NCBI GenBank assembly: GCA_015066395.1
Contig: SVOL01000005.1
Coordinates: forward strand, 34,671-98,670
Direction: 5' to 3'
Length of the DNA: 64,000 nt
Origin: Oscillospiraceae bacterium
GTDB lineage: Bacteria > Bacillota > Clostridia > Oscillospirales > Acutalibacteraceae
Shown here: one piece after another, positions 51,710 through 61,456 of the stretch
Position numbering within the stretch: position 1 is the stretch's first letter
How the letters are laid out: each line of letters opens with the position of its first letter
The notes under the pieces: generated by a model
What the model saw: only the letters and a program-made list of their open reading frames with translations
Database searches by the model: none
Told to the model about the DNA's origin: nothing
Made by a program: the position numbers and the translations under genes

Positions 51710-54700
51710 TTACTTTTTGGCTGACTTGATCCAATCTTGACTAGTCTTTGTCACATCGTTTGAATTGCCATAAAGATTAGACTTGAGGAGAATATTCTTT
51801 ATCCTTTTCACTTCCTCGTTATCCTTGCTCTTGTACGCCTCGATGTATAGAGGTTTCCAATACGACGTCATTGAACTTTTAACCGATGATTTGGCCTTTT
51901 TCTCAGCTTCCTTTTTGGTCTCACCTTTACTGATATAATTCTCGGTCTTACATTTAACAATATCGTCCATGATTTCAAGGGCGAGCGAAGTGTTCCCTTT
52001 TTCGAAAGCGACATTTATATCCGAGACTTCATAAATTGATTCAGCCTTGTCGTTTTCCTTGTTCTCGTCGATCTCGTTTCCGTTGTTACTCGATGCATCG
52101 GAGAGTTTGTCGGCCTCTGCTCTAATAGCCGATTTAACGATATCAGCCTCAAAACCGCTTTCGTCCACAATATCATCAAGCAACCTTTCGTAAGCCTTGA
52201 AATCTCCATCACATAGAGCTTCGGCGGCATCCGCCACACGTTGATCGTTTTCGCGAAGTGCCTTTCGAAGAGCAGTCTCCATCGCCTTATCATCAGCAAA
52301 CTGAGCCTTAATCTTTTCTGCTTCAACATCGTCGCCTTCCATGATTGCTTTATAGAGACGTTCACCAAGCACCTTATTAGAAGGCTCGTACATACTCAAA
52401 ATCAGTGTCGAATCAACTTCACCGGCCGTATTATTCCACAATGTCACAATTTCTCGCATTGCACTGCTAAAAGGAATACCAGTCACAGAAGATACAGCCC
52501 TGACAGAGTTGTATATTGCGTTATAAAGAGTTTTCGACGTTTTCGCTCCACCATTTGCCTCTGTTATCAACTCTTTCCAAACCGAAAGTGCAGTGTGTAA
52601 TTGATCAGCACCCTCCATATAAAGAGAACCGGAATCAAAATAGCCGACACCGGCCAAAGACGCAACTAAATCTGCACCATCAGCAAGATACGGTATTTTA
52701 CTAATTGGGTTTATATTCGACAAGAGATTTTCTGTAAACGCCTGCAAAAACTTTTCCTTATACTCTTCGTCATCATCGTCTCGCCAGGCATCCGCAAAAC
52801 TTTCAGCTAACGCCGTGATGATTGCCGATACAGAGTATACCGCAACTGCATTACCGATGATTTTATGAGTCTTTTTCCAAGCAAGACTTGATGAGCCAGT
52901 CTTTCTTTTTTCCACATTAAATTGAAAAGATGCGTTCATGAGGATGTTTGTTGAAACTGTTGGTTCAGACATAAAAGCCGTGGCAGTTTGGGTAAGCCCA
53001 GACTTTTTTCTCATTATCTGCGACCTCGTCAACACAGAGTCTACCACCTGTGTCGCATATACCACCTCACGTAGTTTTTGACTAACGGCACGGTAAAAAT
53101 CATCCGAAAAAACCTTATACTTTTTGGTGGCGGCAACTTCATACTCGCAAGCGTTCCACAACGCCCCCCAAGTTATAGCATCAGCGTATTCAGCGCCTTT
53201 CAACGACAGTTCTACCAGTTTCTGTTTTACATCCACTGAACCTTTAATTTGATCCTCAATGCTACGGGCAATATTGGTATCATAAAATCCAAAAGACTTC
53301 CAAAGAGCTATACCACTATACTTTTGAGCCATACGAATTTTAGGTAGTTTAGTGAGTCCCAAAACCAAACTCTTTTTAGACAATACCATTGCCGCTCTTG
53401 GATATGCAGTAAACTGAAGCATTGCCACCCGCAAATTGGCACCGACCATTGCAGTTTTTGCCGTTTTTGTAAGTCTCATCAAAAAAGGATGATCGCCGCT
53501 ATCATTAGAACGACCGTTGATGTCCTTAATCAGATCAATAATATAGCTTGTCGCCTTCTCTCCATAGGCATTGTTCATGGCAATTCGAACGCCTCTTGTA
53601 TGAACCTGACCGATATTATTGGTCACACTCTCGCGATAATTTACCCACTTCATATAGTCAAGTAGCGCCATACCAAATGCATTGAGCCTCGCCATATCCG
53701 AAGTGTGATTGGTAAAGACGTCAAAGATATTCCTTATAATAACTTCATTATTCGCACCTTTAACAAGTTGTTTTGTTGCAGAAATGTTCAGAAGTCGGTA
53801 GAGATCGCTTTGCTGAGCCCGAGGATCTTTTGCAACCAAGTTCTCACTATTGGATTCTATTGGGAAATAATGTTTTTCTGTAAATTCGCGTGTAAGAAAA
53901 CGTTTCATCGAAATCTCATTTCCCCACTCCGCACAAACAGTTGACATATATTCCTGCATCGCCTCTGCAACTTTTCTCTGGCGATCCGTCAAAGAGGTGT
54001 GAATTGCGTCAATATCCTCAAGTGTTAAATTCGTTCTACTATCCGCATCCTTGGAGGCACGATTCTTTTTGCCGACAACCTTAACGCCACCGCCCAGCAA
54101 ATGTTGTAATCCTTGCTCTCTCCGACTAAGACAGTAAATAGACATTGCATCCGCGGTGGTTAACGTAATAACATTTCCGCTCGGAAGGTTAATAGTGTGC
54201 TTGTCCTCACTCCACGCCTTAGCCTCTTTATCCGACCAGGTTTTATCCCTAAACTTAAAGATCTCATCTGCCAAAAAAGCCAATTTATCTTGGGCGTCCA
54301 TAAGTTCTTCAAAGATAGATACTCCACCATCACCAAATCTTTTAAATGCATAGTAAGGAAGAGCGTTATCCCACAGCAAGAAATCTTTTATAACTCCGGA
54401 TTTTTTGATGTCGCCCAAATCTTCCATAAACGAAACAGAGTTATTGCCAAGTTCCTCAATCTTCGCAAAGCGTTGATTTGCATACAAAGTGCTCATTTCT
54501 TTTATGGCATGATTCAACACGCGGATGATCTTTGTTAGTGATTTGACCTGTGCGGATGACATAACATTAACAACAAAATCACCGTCAACCATAAGATCAG
54601 AAATCTCCGTCGCCATTTCACGGAGCCGCTGAACATAGTCCTGGGGCAAATCAAGATATCCTGCGTCGAGATTTTCTCTTTTTGAGTCATCAGTAGATGC

Positions 54701-57700
54701 ATCCTGGTCGATCCGTATTCTTTCGATTGCATTGGCAAGATTATTCATTGCAACCGACATTTTAAGGTCATTATTAGTCGGAGTTCCGCCTTCGCTCAAC
54801 CTTTTAGACGAAAGATCAATATTGCTTAAAAATTCTGCATAAGGCCCACGAAGTATATCAGGACATTTGACATCGGTCTTCGATGGATGAGAGATCCATT
54901 TAGAAGTATTAAGAACTATCTGTTGCAATTTAGTAACAGCGTCTCTCTTATCACGTGTTTCTCTAACTTTCTCTACTGCTCCTTTTCGTTTTTCTTGATA
55001 CTCGGCCTTTAACCTTTCGACCTTTGCCTCGCTTTTTTCCTTATAACTCTTTAGCACTTCAGCATCTTTTAATTTCTGCCTATTTTTAGCAAGAGTCTTT
55101 TCTCTGTTCAAAACATTCTGCAATGGTTTGGTTGCCTCAAGGTTCAAGAGTTGACGGTCGTATATGTTTATGCGATTGGCCGTACGCACGGCTTCGTCCT
55201 TAAGGCTTCGCAGTTTGGCCATATCTCGTTCTCCCTTGGAAAAGGATAAGTCGTGTATTTCACGTCTCAATGCGGCTAACTTCTTTTCCTCTGCATTCAA
55301 ATGACTTATTTTTGATTGATACTCCTTTAGCTTGTTTTTCTCTATTTCATTCTGAGCAATGCTTTCCAGAGAATTAACAAGCAGATTGCGATTAGAAACT
55401 GCATCGGTATCTCGGTCAGAGTTCTTCACAACATTTTCCTTGACTTTTTCGTTAGGATTGAGTATATTATTATTAGAAGCATTCTTGCTATAACCGCCGG
55501 CGATTAGTGCCGTCCGTTCAATGGCTTGTGTGCTTCTATTTTTTATCCTTACAAGATCCCCATTTTTTACCTTATCTTGAATATAGTCAAAAAAGTTGTC
55601 TCTTCCAAATACTGTTGCAATCTTATTTGTATCCATGAACACCCGATTGTATTGACCCTTTTCGTTAATATACACAGGAACATTTATTGTGTTTCCATTT
55701 GCGTCTTTATATTGGGAAATGAGCAAAAAGTAATTTTCTCTCCGACTTGTATCTGATGCATTTTTCGTTCCGCGATAAGCAAGTTTTACATCGTCCAAGC
55801 CATCAATGATTTTTAAGAATAAATCCTTACCAAGTCCGTGATAATGTGTGTGTTCATCAACTTTTAATCCGAGATTTTTTGCCTCTTGTTCAGTATACAC
55901 ATTCTCCCTTATGTGAGAAGCTTTCATCAACATAGGAAGATTACGTACACCCTTTTGGCTCGCAATAATAGAAGGGCTGCTTTCCGTTAGATAAACATCA
56001 TTTCTGTATTTTTTATCCTTTAGAGCCTTTTCTACATCATTTTCAGCTCCTTTTCTCAAAGAATAGCTCACCCCGCCCTCAGCGGTGGTGTTTTTTTGTG
56101 TCCTCACATCAGTTTTTTGATAACTATCACTCGCATCAGCAAGCGCCTCGGCAAACAAAGTCTCCAACCGCTCCGCAACATTGACCATTTCCGAAACTAT
56201 CCTGCCCTCATTGGAATCGGGTGTAAGACCTTTATATGCAGCCTTGATTTTAGCCACTAATGCAGTCAAATACTCTTTGATCTTCTCAACAAGCCCTTTA
56301 TCTTTTGCTTTAAGTAAAGCAAGTTTTTCAACCACATTACCATCAGCAAGCATTGTTTCCATAGAATCAGCGATCACTTCCTCATAGGCGGTATCGTAAT
56401 CTATCTCACGGCCATGTTCTTTCGCCTTAGCAATTTGCTTTTTGACGAGAGTATCAACCGAAATACCCTTTTCACCGTACTGATCCATAAGAAAATCGGC
56501 AAGTATCTTGAATTTTGCCGGTGACCACTGTTTAATGAAATGCGTAAGTTCGTGAGCGGCAGTAAAGAGAATTGTTCCTTCGCCTGTATTTCCTGCATGT
56601 AGATCTATGTAGATCGTTCCAGTAGAAGGGTCATAATATCCGTTTGGAGCGATTTTAATTGAACCATTATTATCCTTATAAACTCGCTTACCGCTTTCGT
56701 TTTCATATGATTCAAACACAACGAAATTAGTGCCAAGATGCTCAGACAGCTTTTGAATCACTTCGAGAGACACTTTTTGTCTGTCACTCAGATGTGTTGT
56801 GTCGCCGTCAAAATACACTTTTCCTTTTTTATTAGCAGATGGTTTGGTTAAATTAGCATTGATTTTTTGCTGTGCCTTTGCAAACATAACCTCAGCATCG
56901 TTTTTGCCGAGTTTATAAGCGTGTAACCGCTGTGGCTCGGTAAGATCCATAACATAACCTTTAGTGGACATTTCATTCATCGGAATACCGGCCTTGCCGT
57001 AAGTGTACGCCTCTTTAATGCCAAGTGCATAAGTCTGAGCAGATACACCGTCGGCAGGGTCAAAGTTTTTAATAAGCGACTCTGCAACCGCGGCATTAGT
57101 ACCCAAGTCATCAACAACTGAGTATATCAAAGCCTCTTCCTGCGAAGCAAAACTGATGTCCTTTGCCCTCACGTTTTCAACCTTGCCCTCGCCATTTTTG
57201 ACCTTAAGCATCATATCGCCGTTTTGTGAAGCCACAACCCCAACAACTTCAACCGCCTCACCCGATTTGGTGTTGATTGTCTTACCGTCCATAGATGCCT
57301 CAAATTTGCTGTCTGTGGGGTTCGAGGTGACGGGTGAAGATTTACTATCGGCAGATGTGGCCGATCGTGTTTTAGCCATAGCACGAGCCTGCTCTGCGGA
57401 CATTCCCATTGCCTCAAACTCTTTAACCACACTTTCGATGTAATGTTCATCAGAATAAGGAGCGTTGATTTTAGAGGTTTTAGCAACATCATCTTGAGAT
57501 ATACTTGAAGATTTTGAGTTCGACTCCGCTTCTGTAGCAAACTGAACAAGATCACTGTATTCTCTCGTTCTTTGATACATCGAAGTGTTTCTTCCTATAA
57601 TGCTTTTTCTCAGCACATCTGCAAGCGGATCAAGTTCCTCAAGCACTTTGACCTGCTCGTCGGTAAGGCTCATTTCCTCATTAAGGAATGCTTGGTAAGA

Positions 57701-59851
57701 CTTTGCAATTCTCTTTGAAGTAGCCTTATCCATACCCTTATTAGTTAATTCCGTTGCAATATCTGAAACATTCTGCTCTGATAGGGTACCACCCACCTCC
57801 TGAAGGAGAAGTCCAATTTTATATGCTCCGGTTTCATTAGTGACTTGGTCTGCAATTTTATATGCCACAGTATCTGCAGAAAAGGTTGTGCCAAGCCGTT
57901 TAAGTCTTTCGACACCGCCGTCAATCTTCTGCACGTTCTTACCAAGTTTTGTAGTTTTTACATCAGAAACAATGGTACTACCACCCTCAAGTATTCCTGC
58001 GGATAAAGCACCGAGGATACCGTTATACAAAGCCTCTTTTGAAAATAATTTTACGTTTTCATTTGTACCAAGAGCAAAATTTTTAAAAACAGGGTTAAGA
58101 ACTTCCTGCAAATATTCTTCAGTAAACTCGCCCAAAGCGTTTCCGCCAAGTTTAATTGCTACCCTTGCAAAAGCGTTATCAAAATTGTTGGCAATTCCAA
58201 CAGCAACCTTGCTCGACACCTTTCCGCCAAGTTTGCCCACACCACCAAGCAAATACTGCAAACTCGCTTCAGAAGCGCCTACCAAACCCGAATACAAGCG
58301 CGCTTGTCCTTTATCGTATCCGAGGTTTAACATTTCCGCATAAGCATTACCCGATGCGGATGCACCCATAAGCCCTGCACCAACCGCTTGACCTGCTACA
58401 GGGTTGATATAACTAATTGCGGCCGAGGTCAATATAGATGGCAGCATATTAGATGTGGTAGTAGTCAAATCATAACCAATCTGTCCAAGTGAACTACCAA
58501 GAATTGTATCTTCCCATTCGCCCTCTTTAAAGTTGTACCATATAGGGATACTTGAGTTTGCAAGGTCTTCTCTAACCATACCCGATGCCATTTGAGTGGC
58601 CGATGGTGGGATATAATTATCCTTGGTGTTAAAAAGATTTTCCATACCCGAAGCAAACTGATCGAGACCAGCTTCAACACCAAAAAGAAGTTCAAAGAAG
58701 GTGTCGCCTTCTAACCCGGAAAAAATCCTACTTGCCTCTCGTGAGTTAATACTTTTTTCGATACTTTTTAAGTATTCTTCGGCTTTCTCTTTGCCCTCTT
58801 TGGCATAATAATAGTTATAAACCTTGATCTCATCGGCGGTCATATTATCATATATTGACAAATAAAATTCGTCATCGTCATACGGATTATCCGCCGAATA
58901 TGTGATGTGTCTCCTCTTATAATCATCACGAATACCATTAACATTATTTATGTATTCGTAAGTAGTGTCTTTGTACCCGAAATCATCTGCCGTAAGTTTT
59001 TCCCAAAAACCCTCGGCTTTGGTACTAATGTACTTACTCATCTCTTCAAAGTCCTCTGCATTCACGGCATTATTGTTGAGTGCAATACCATCTTGGACAT
59101 ACTTGGCTTGGTTATAATATGCCTGCTTTTCGTCTATGGTTGATTGAATACGGGATAGTTTTTCATCTATTTGAGATAGCTTCTTTTTTGCAGATTCAAC
59201 TTGCTCCTGTGTTTTATAAGTTGTTCGTACCCCTCGGTTATACTTCCTGATGTTATCCCACAACGTTTGCCTTTCAGTTCTTAAAGCCACAACTTCATCA
59301 CTATTGCGTAAACCCTCAATTTCCGCTTTTCCTGCCTCAAGGTCGAAAGTAGTCAACGCCTCATAATCCTTTTGAGCCTGAACAGCTTCGTTATACTCTT
59401 CCTCAGACTTAAAAATCTCAGTCCAATTATAGTGGTCCTTTTTCGCAAACGAAAAAATTTCTGAATATACTTTACTATTCCTATCAAGCGTCTCGTATAT
59501 CTTTTGCATTTTTTTTGGATCTACAAAGTCCTTATATTCTTCAAGACGATTTTTAATATACTGACTCTCTTCGTTATAGTGCTTTCTTTTGTTCGAAACA
59601 CTTTCAAGCCAATCAGCACTATCATCGCGGTATTCATTAATAAAGTTGCCATTGCTGTCATAAAAACGTTTATTAAATGAAGTTAAAAACTTATTTGAAT
59701 ATGCATCCAAATCAGAAAGTTTAGCGGAAATTTCATCAAATACATTTTTTGCGTTTTTCGACTTATAACGGTATTCAACACCGTAATTCACTTGATTTTT
59801 TGAATTTTCCTGTTCTTTTCTTTTTTGCTCATATCTTTCAATAACGCCCAT
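51710..59851 (-). CDS. Giant phage polyvalent protein with zincin motif and MuF-C-like region
   Basis: 2713 residues, by far the largest gene here. Visible parts: a charged helical N-terminal 350 residues; a Gly/Ala-rich, membrane-like region near 450-560; a zincin motif HELTH at 1100-1104 in 'FTAAHELTHFIKQW', with Glu residues in 'YEEVIADSMETM' near 1157 as possible third ligand; 'GGVSYSLR' near 1265 followed by a region (about 1275-1435) that resembles the MuF-C/PBECR domain of phage polyvalent proteins ('VYLTESSPSII', 'NLPMLMKASHI', 'HYHGLGKDLFLKII'); a long coiled coil near 1490-1640; and a long C-terminal part with hydrophobic helices near 2160-2190 and 2330-2345. Such proteins are thought to be packaged and injected with phage DNA. 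RBS GGAGAG. Domain calls other than HELTH are by resemblance. Confidence 0.8.
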   Translation of the reverse strand: MGVIERYEQKRKEQENSKNQVNYGVEYRYKSKNAKNVFDEISAKLSDLDAYSNKFLTSFNKRFYDSNGNFINEYRDDSADWLESVSNKRKHYNEESQYIKNRLEEYKDFVDPKKMQKIYETLDRNSKVYSEIFSFAKKDHYNWTEIFKSEEEYNEAVQAQKDYEALTTFDLEAGKAEIEGLRNSDEVVALRTERQTLWDNIRKYNRGVRTTYKTQEQVESAKKKLSQIDEKLSRIQSTIDEKQAYYNQAKYVQDGIALNNNAVNAEDFEEMSKYISTKAEGFWEKLTADDFGYKDTTYEYINNVNGIRDDYKRRHITYSADNPYDDDEFYLSIYDNMTADEIKVYNYYYAKEGKEKAEEYLKSIEKSINSREASRIFSGLEGDTFFELLFGVEAGLDQFASGMENLFNTKDNYIPPSATQMASGMVREDLANSSIPIWYNFKEGEWEDTILGSSLGQIGYDLTTTTSNMLPSILTSAAISYINPVAGQAVGAGLMGASASGNAYAEMLNLGYDKGQARLYSGLVGASEASLQYLLGGVGKLGGKVSSKVAVGIANNFDNAFARVAIKLGGNALGEFTEEYLQEVLNPVFKNFALGTNENVKLFSKEALYNGILGALSAGILEGGSTIVSDVKTTKLGKNVQKIDGGVERLKRLGTTFSADTVAYKIADQVTNETGAYKIGLLLQEVGGTLSEQNVSDIATELTNKGMDKATSKRIAKSYQAFLNEEMSLTDEQVKVLEELDPLADVLRKSIIGRNTSMYQRTREYSDLVQFATEAESNSKSSSISQDDVAKTSKINAPYSDEHYIESVVKEFEAMGMSAEQARAMAKTRSATSADSKSSPVTSNPTDSKFEASMDGKTINTKSGEAVEVVGVVASQNGDMMLKVKNGEGKVENVRAKDISFASQEEALIYSVVDDLGTNAAVAESLIKNFDPADGVSAQTYALGIKEAYTYGKAGIPMNEMSTKGYVMDLTEPQRLHAYKLGKNDAEVMFAKAQQKINANLTKPSANKKGKVYFDGDTTHLSDRQKVSLEVIQKLSEHLGTNFVVFESYENESGKRVYKDNNGSIKIAPNGYYDPSTGTIYIDLHAGNTGEGTILFTAAHELTHFIKQWSPAKFKILADFLMDQYGEKGISVDTLVKKQIAKAKEHGREIDYDTAYEEVIADSMETMLADGNVVEKLALLKAKDKGLVEKIKEYLTALVAKIKAAYKGLTPDSNEGRIVSEMVNVAERLETLFAEALADASDSYQKTDVRTQKNTTAEGGVSYSLRKGAENDVEKALKDKKYRNDVYLTESSPSIIASQKGVRNLPMLMKASHIRENVYTEQEAKNLGLKVDEHTHYHGLGKDLFLKIIDGLDDVKLAYRGTKNASDTSRRENYFLLISQYKDANGNTINVPVYINEKGQYNRVFMDTNKIATVFGRDNFFDYIQDKVKNGDLVRIKNRSTQAIERTALIAGGYSKNASNNNILNPNEKVKENVVKNSDRDTDAVSNRNLLVNSLESIAQNEIEKNKLKEYQSKISHLNAEEKKLAALRREIHDLSFSKGERDMAKLRSLKDEAVRTANRINIYDRQLLNLEATKPLQNVLNREKTLAKNRQKLKDAEVLKSYKEKSEAKVERLKAEYQEKRKGAVEKVRETRDKRDAVTKLQQIVLNTSKWISHPSKTDVKCPDILRGPYAEFLSNIDLSSKRLSEGGTPTNNDLKMSVAMNNLANAIERIRIDQDASTDDSKRENLDAGYLDLPQDYVQRLREMATEISDLMVDGDFVVNVMSSAQVKSLTKIIRVLNHAIKEMSTLYANQRFAKIEELGNNSVSFMEDLGDIKKSGVIKDFLLWDNALPYYAFKRFGDGGVSIFEELMDAQDKLAFLADEIFKFRDKTWSDKEAKAWSEDKHTINLPSGNVITLTTADAMSIYCLSRREQGLQHLLGGGVKVVGKKNRASKDADSRTNLTLEDIDAIHTSLTDRQRKVAEAMQEYMSTVCAEWGNEISMKRFLTREFTEKHYFPIESNSENLVAKDPRAQQSDLYRLLNISATKQLVKGANNEVIIRNIFDVFTNHTSDMARLNAFGMALLDYMKWVNYRESVTNNIGQVHTRGVRIAMNNAYGEKATSYIIDLIKDINGRSNDSGDHPFLMRLTKTAKTAMVGANLRVAMLQFTAYPRAAMVLSKKSLVLGLTKLPKIRMAQKYSGIALWKSFGFYDTNIARSIEDQIKGSVDVKQKLVELSLKGAEYADAITWGALWNACEYEVAATKKYKVFSDDFYRAVSQKLREVVYATQVVDSVLTRSQIMRKKSGLTQTATAFMSEPTVSTNILMNASFQFNVEKRKTGSSSLAWKKTHKIIGNAVAVYSVSAIITALAESFADAWRDDDDEEYKEKFLQAFTENLLSNINPISKIPYLADGADLVASLAGVGYFDSGSLYMEGADQLHTALSVWKELITEANGGAKTSKTLYNAIYNSVRAVSSVTGIPFSSAMREIVTLWNNTAGEVDSTLILSMYEPSNKVLGERLYKAIMEGDDVEAEKIKAQFADDKAMETALRKALRENDQRVADAAEALCDGDFKAYERLLDDIVDESGFEADIVKSAIRAEADKLSDASSNNGNEIDENKENDKAESIYEVSDINVAFEKGNTSLALEIMDDIVKCKTENYISKGETKKEAEKKAKSSVKSSMTSYWKPLYIEAYKSKDNEEVKRIKNILLKSNLYGNSNDVTKTSQDWIKSAKK

Positions 59852-59872
59852 TAGAATCTCTCCATTCTCTTA

Positions 59873-61441
59873 CTACTTTCCAAAAATCTTGTCCCACCAG
59901 TTTGCCAAAGAAGATTCTTGAGACTCTTTTTCTTCGACGCGAAACGCTTTATACATTTCGTCCGCGTATGCTTCTGAAATCGTACCCGCCGAGACCAAAC
60001 TATCAAGATACGATCCGAGTTTCACATTGTCTCCACTATCGTGATAAGACTGAAGCTGAGTAACAATTCTATCATGATCAGTAACCGAAAGAGTGTTTTT
60101 ATCGGTCGCTGTTTTTCCCGAACCACTACTCGAGCTCTTTATCTGGCTTTTATATACCTTAGCCATCGCCAATACAGTGTCCTTATCAAGACCTGCGGCG
60201 GCAATCATCTCATCCGACGGAGTAACACCCGTCTGAATAGCGTTGTATACATCATCCTTGGCTGATTCCTTGGCCTGGGCGTCTGCGCTGTATTTATTCC
60301 AATATTCAGATGCCTCAAATTCTTTCTCGTTCCATTTTTCGTTGGAATCAAAAGACTGTTGCCACTGACTGTCGGAAACCTTGTCGCGGTCGAGCTGATA
60401 CTGATAGTTTCTGTCATCAATAGACTTGTTATATTCAAAGTTACGATCATCAACCGTTTTATTGTAATCAAAGTTTTTGTTATCGATATGTTCGCCGTAT
60501 TCGCGGTTATACTGATTCCAATACTCGTTGTCCGCACGATTAAGCTCGTTCTGCCAATCGGCAATCTCGTCACGGTGCTGACCGTAAGCAATATTATACT
60601 TATCCATATACTGACCGTATTCCGTTTCAGCCTTATACCTTGCATCTTCGGTCAATCGATCTAATTCGGCATAATAATCCGACACATTATCACGATGCTC
60701 GCCATACTGTCGATTATATTCATCAATATAACGGCCGTAATCGTTCTCTGACTGATACCTCGCGTCTTCGGTAAGGCGGTTTAATTCAGTATAATAATCG
60801 GACAAATCGTCTCTGTATCTGCTGTAGTCCTGTGCTTCTCTGTCAGCGTACATTCCGTACTGGTTATAAAGGTCCTGGCCTTCCTGGTTGTACTGGTTGA
60901 GTGCCATCTGATAAAACTCGGGAACTTTATCATTTAACTGCTGAAGGTAGCCTTGATAGGTCTGCTGACCCACGGTCTGGGCATAAGAGTTTCCGTAACC
61001 ACCTGTCGCGGCCGCGGCTTGTCCCATGGTGTCCATCATTGCCTGCTGACCCTGGAGCATATACTGGTCCTTATACTGCTGATAAAGAGCATCAGCGTTT
61101 ATGTCATAAGAAAACTTTTCTCTGTTAAGGATCTTATCCAGTGTTTGGTTGAGCTGTGACTGCCACGCCGACTGATATCCGCCGGGCTTCTGTGACAATT
61201 GCTGTTGCAGTAAGGCCTCTGCCTGCTTAACCGAGTCGCTTTTCTGATAAGCTCCATAATTAAAGTTAGTTGGCTTATTGGCCGTGTGTTCATCGCGCAA
61301 AGACTCGGCTGATTTTACTGCCTCACTCTTTTCATAAGGGTTATAGGTAAAATCACTCGGCTTTGATGCCTCTAATTCCTTTCTTCTTTTATCCTTTGCG
61401 ATCGTTGAATCACTTTCAACAAATTTGGTGTTATAGGACAT
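59873..61441 (-). CDS. Tyr-rich repeat protein of the phage, probable internal or ejection protein
   Basis: 522 residues with internal repeats. A 29-residue unit is duplicated near the N-terminus ('FTYNPYEKSEAVKSAESL' and 'FNYGAYQKSDSVKQAEAL'), a Gly/Ala-rich segment ('MDTMGQAAAATGGYGNSYA') follows, then three copies of a unit of about 45 residues with 'DYYTELNRLTEDARY', then short 11-residue units ('NFDYNKTVDDR', 'NFEYNKSIDDR'). Rich in Tyr, Gln, Asp and Asn, no Cys, long helices. It directly precedes the giant gene by 21 bases, and both probably act together, perhaps as internal virion proteins. Function inferred; family not named. AAGGAGG precedes the ATG. Confidence 0.7.
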   Translation of the reverse strand: MSYNTKFVESDSTIAKDKRRKELEASKPSDFTYNPYEKSEAVKSAESLRDEHTANKPTNFNYGAYQKSDSVKQAEALLQQQLSQKPGGYQSAWQSQLNQTLDKILNREKFSYDINADALYQQYKDQYMLQGQQAMMDTMGQAAAATGGYGNSYAQTVGQQTYQGYLQQLNDKVPEFYQMALNQYNQEGQDLYNQYGMYADREAQDYSRYRDDLSDYYTELNRLTEDARYQSENDYGRYIDEYNRQYGEHRDNVSDYYAELDRLTEDARYKAETEYGQYMDKYNIAYGQHRDEIADWQNELNRADNEYWNQYNREYGEHIDNKNFDYNKTVDDRNFEYNKSIDDRNYQYQLDRDKVSDSQWQQSFDSNEKWNEKEFEASEYWNKYSADAQAKESAKDDVYNAIQTGVTPSDEMIAAAGLDKDTVLAMAKVYKSQIKSSSSGSGKTATDKNTLSVTDHDRIVTQLQSYHDSGDNVKLGSYLDSLVSAGTISEAYADEMYKAFRVEEKESQESSLANWWDKIFGK

Positions 61442-61456
61442 ATTCTTCCTCCTTAA

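Noticed and set aside
60205-60645. Minus-strand frame rich in Thr and Ile inside the Tyr-rich phage gene
   Set aside because: It is a frame-shifted reading of the repeat region; the repeats make sense only in the main frame.
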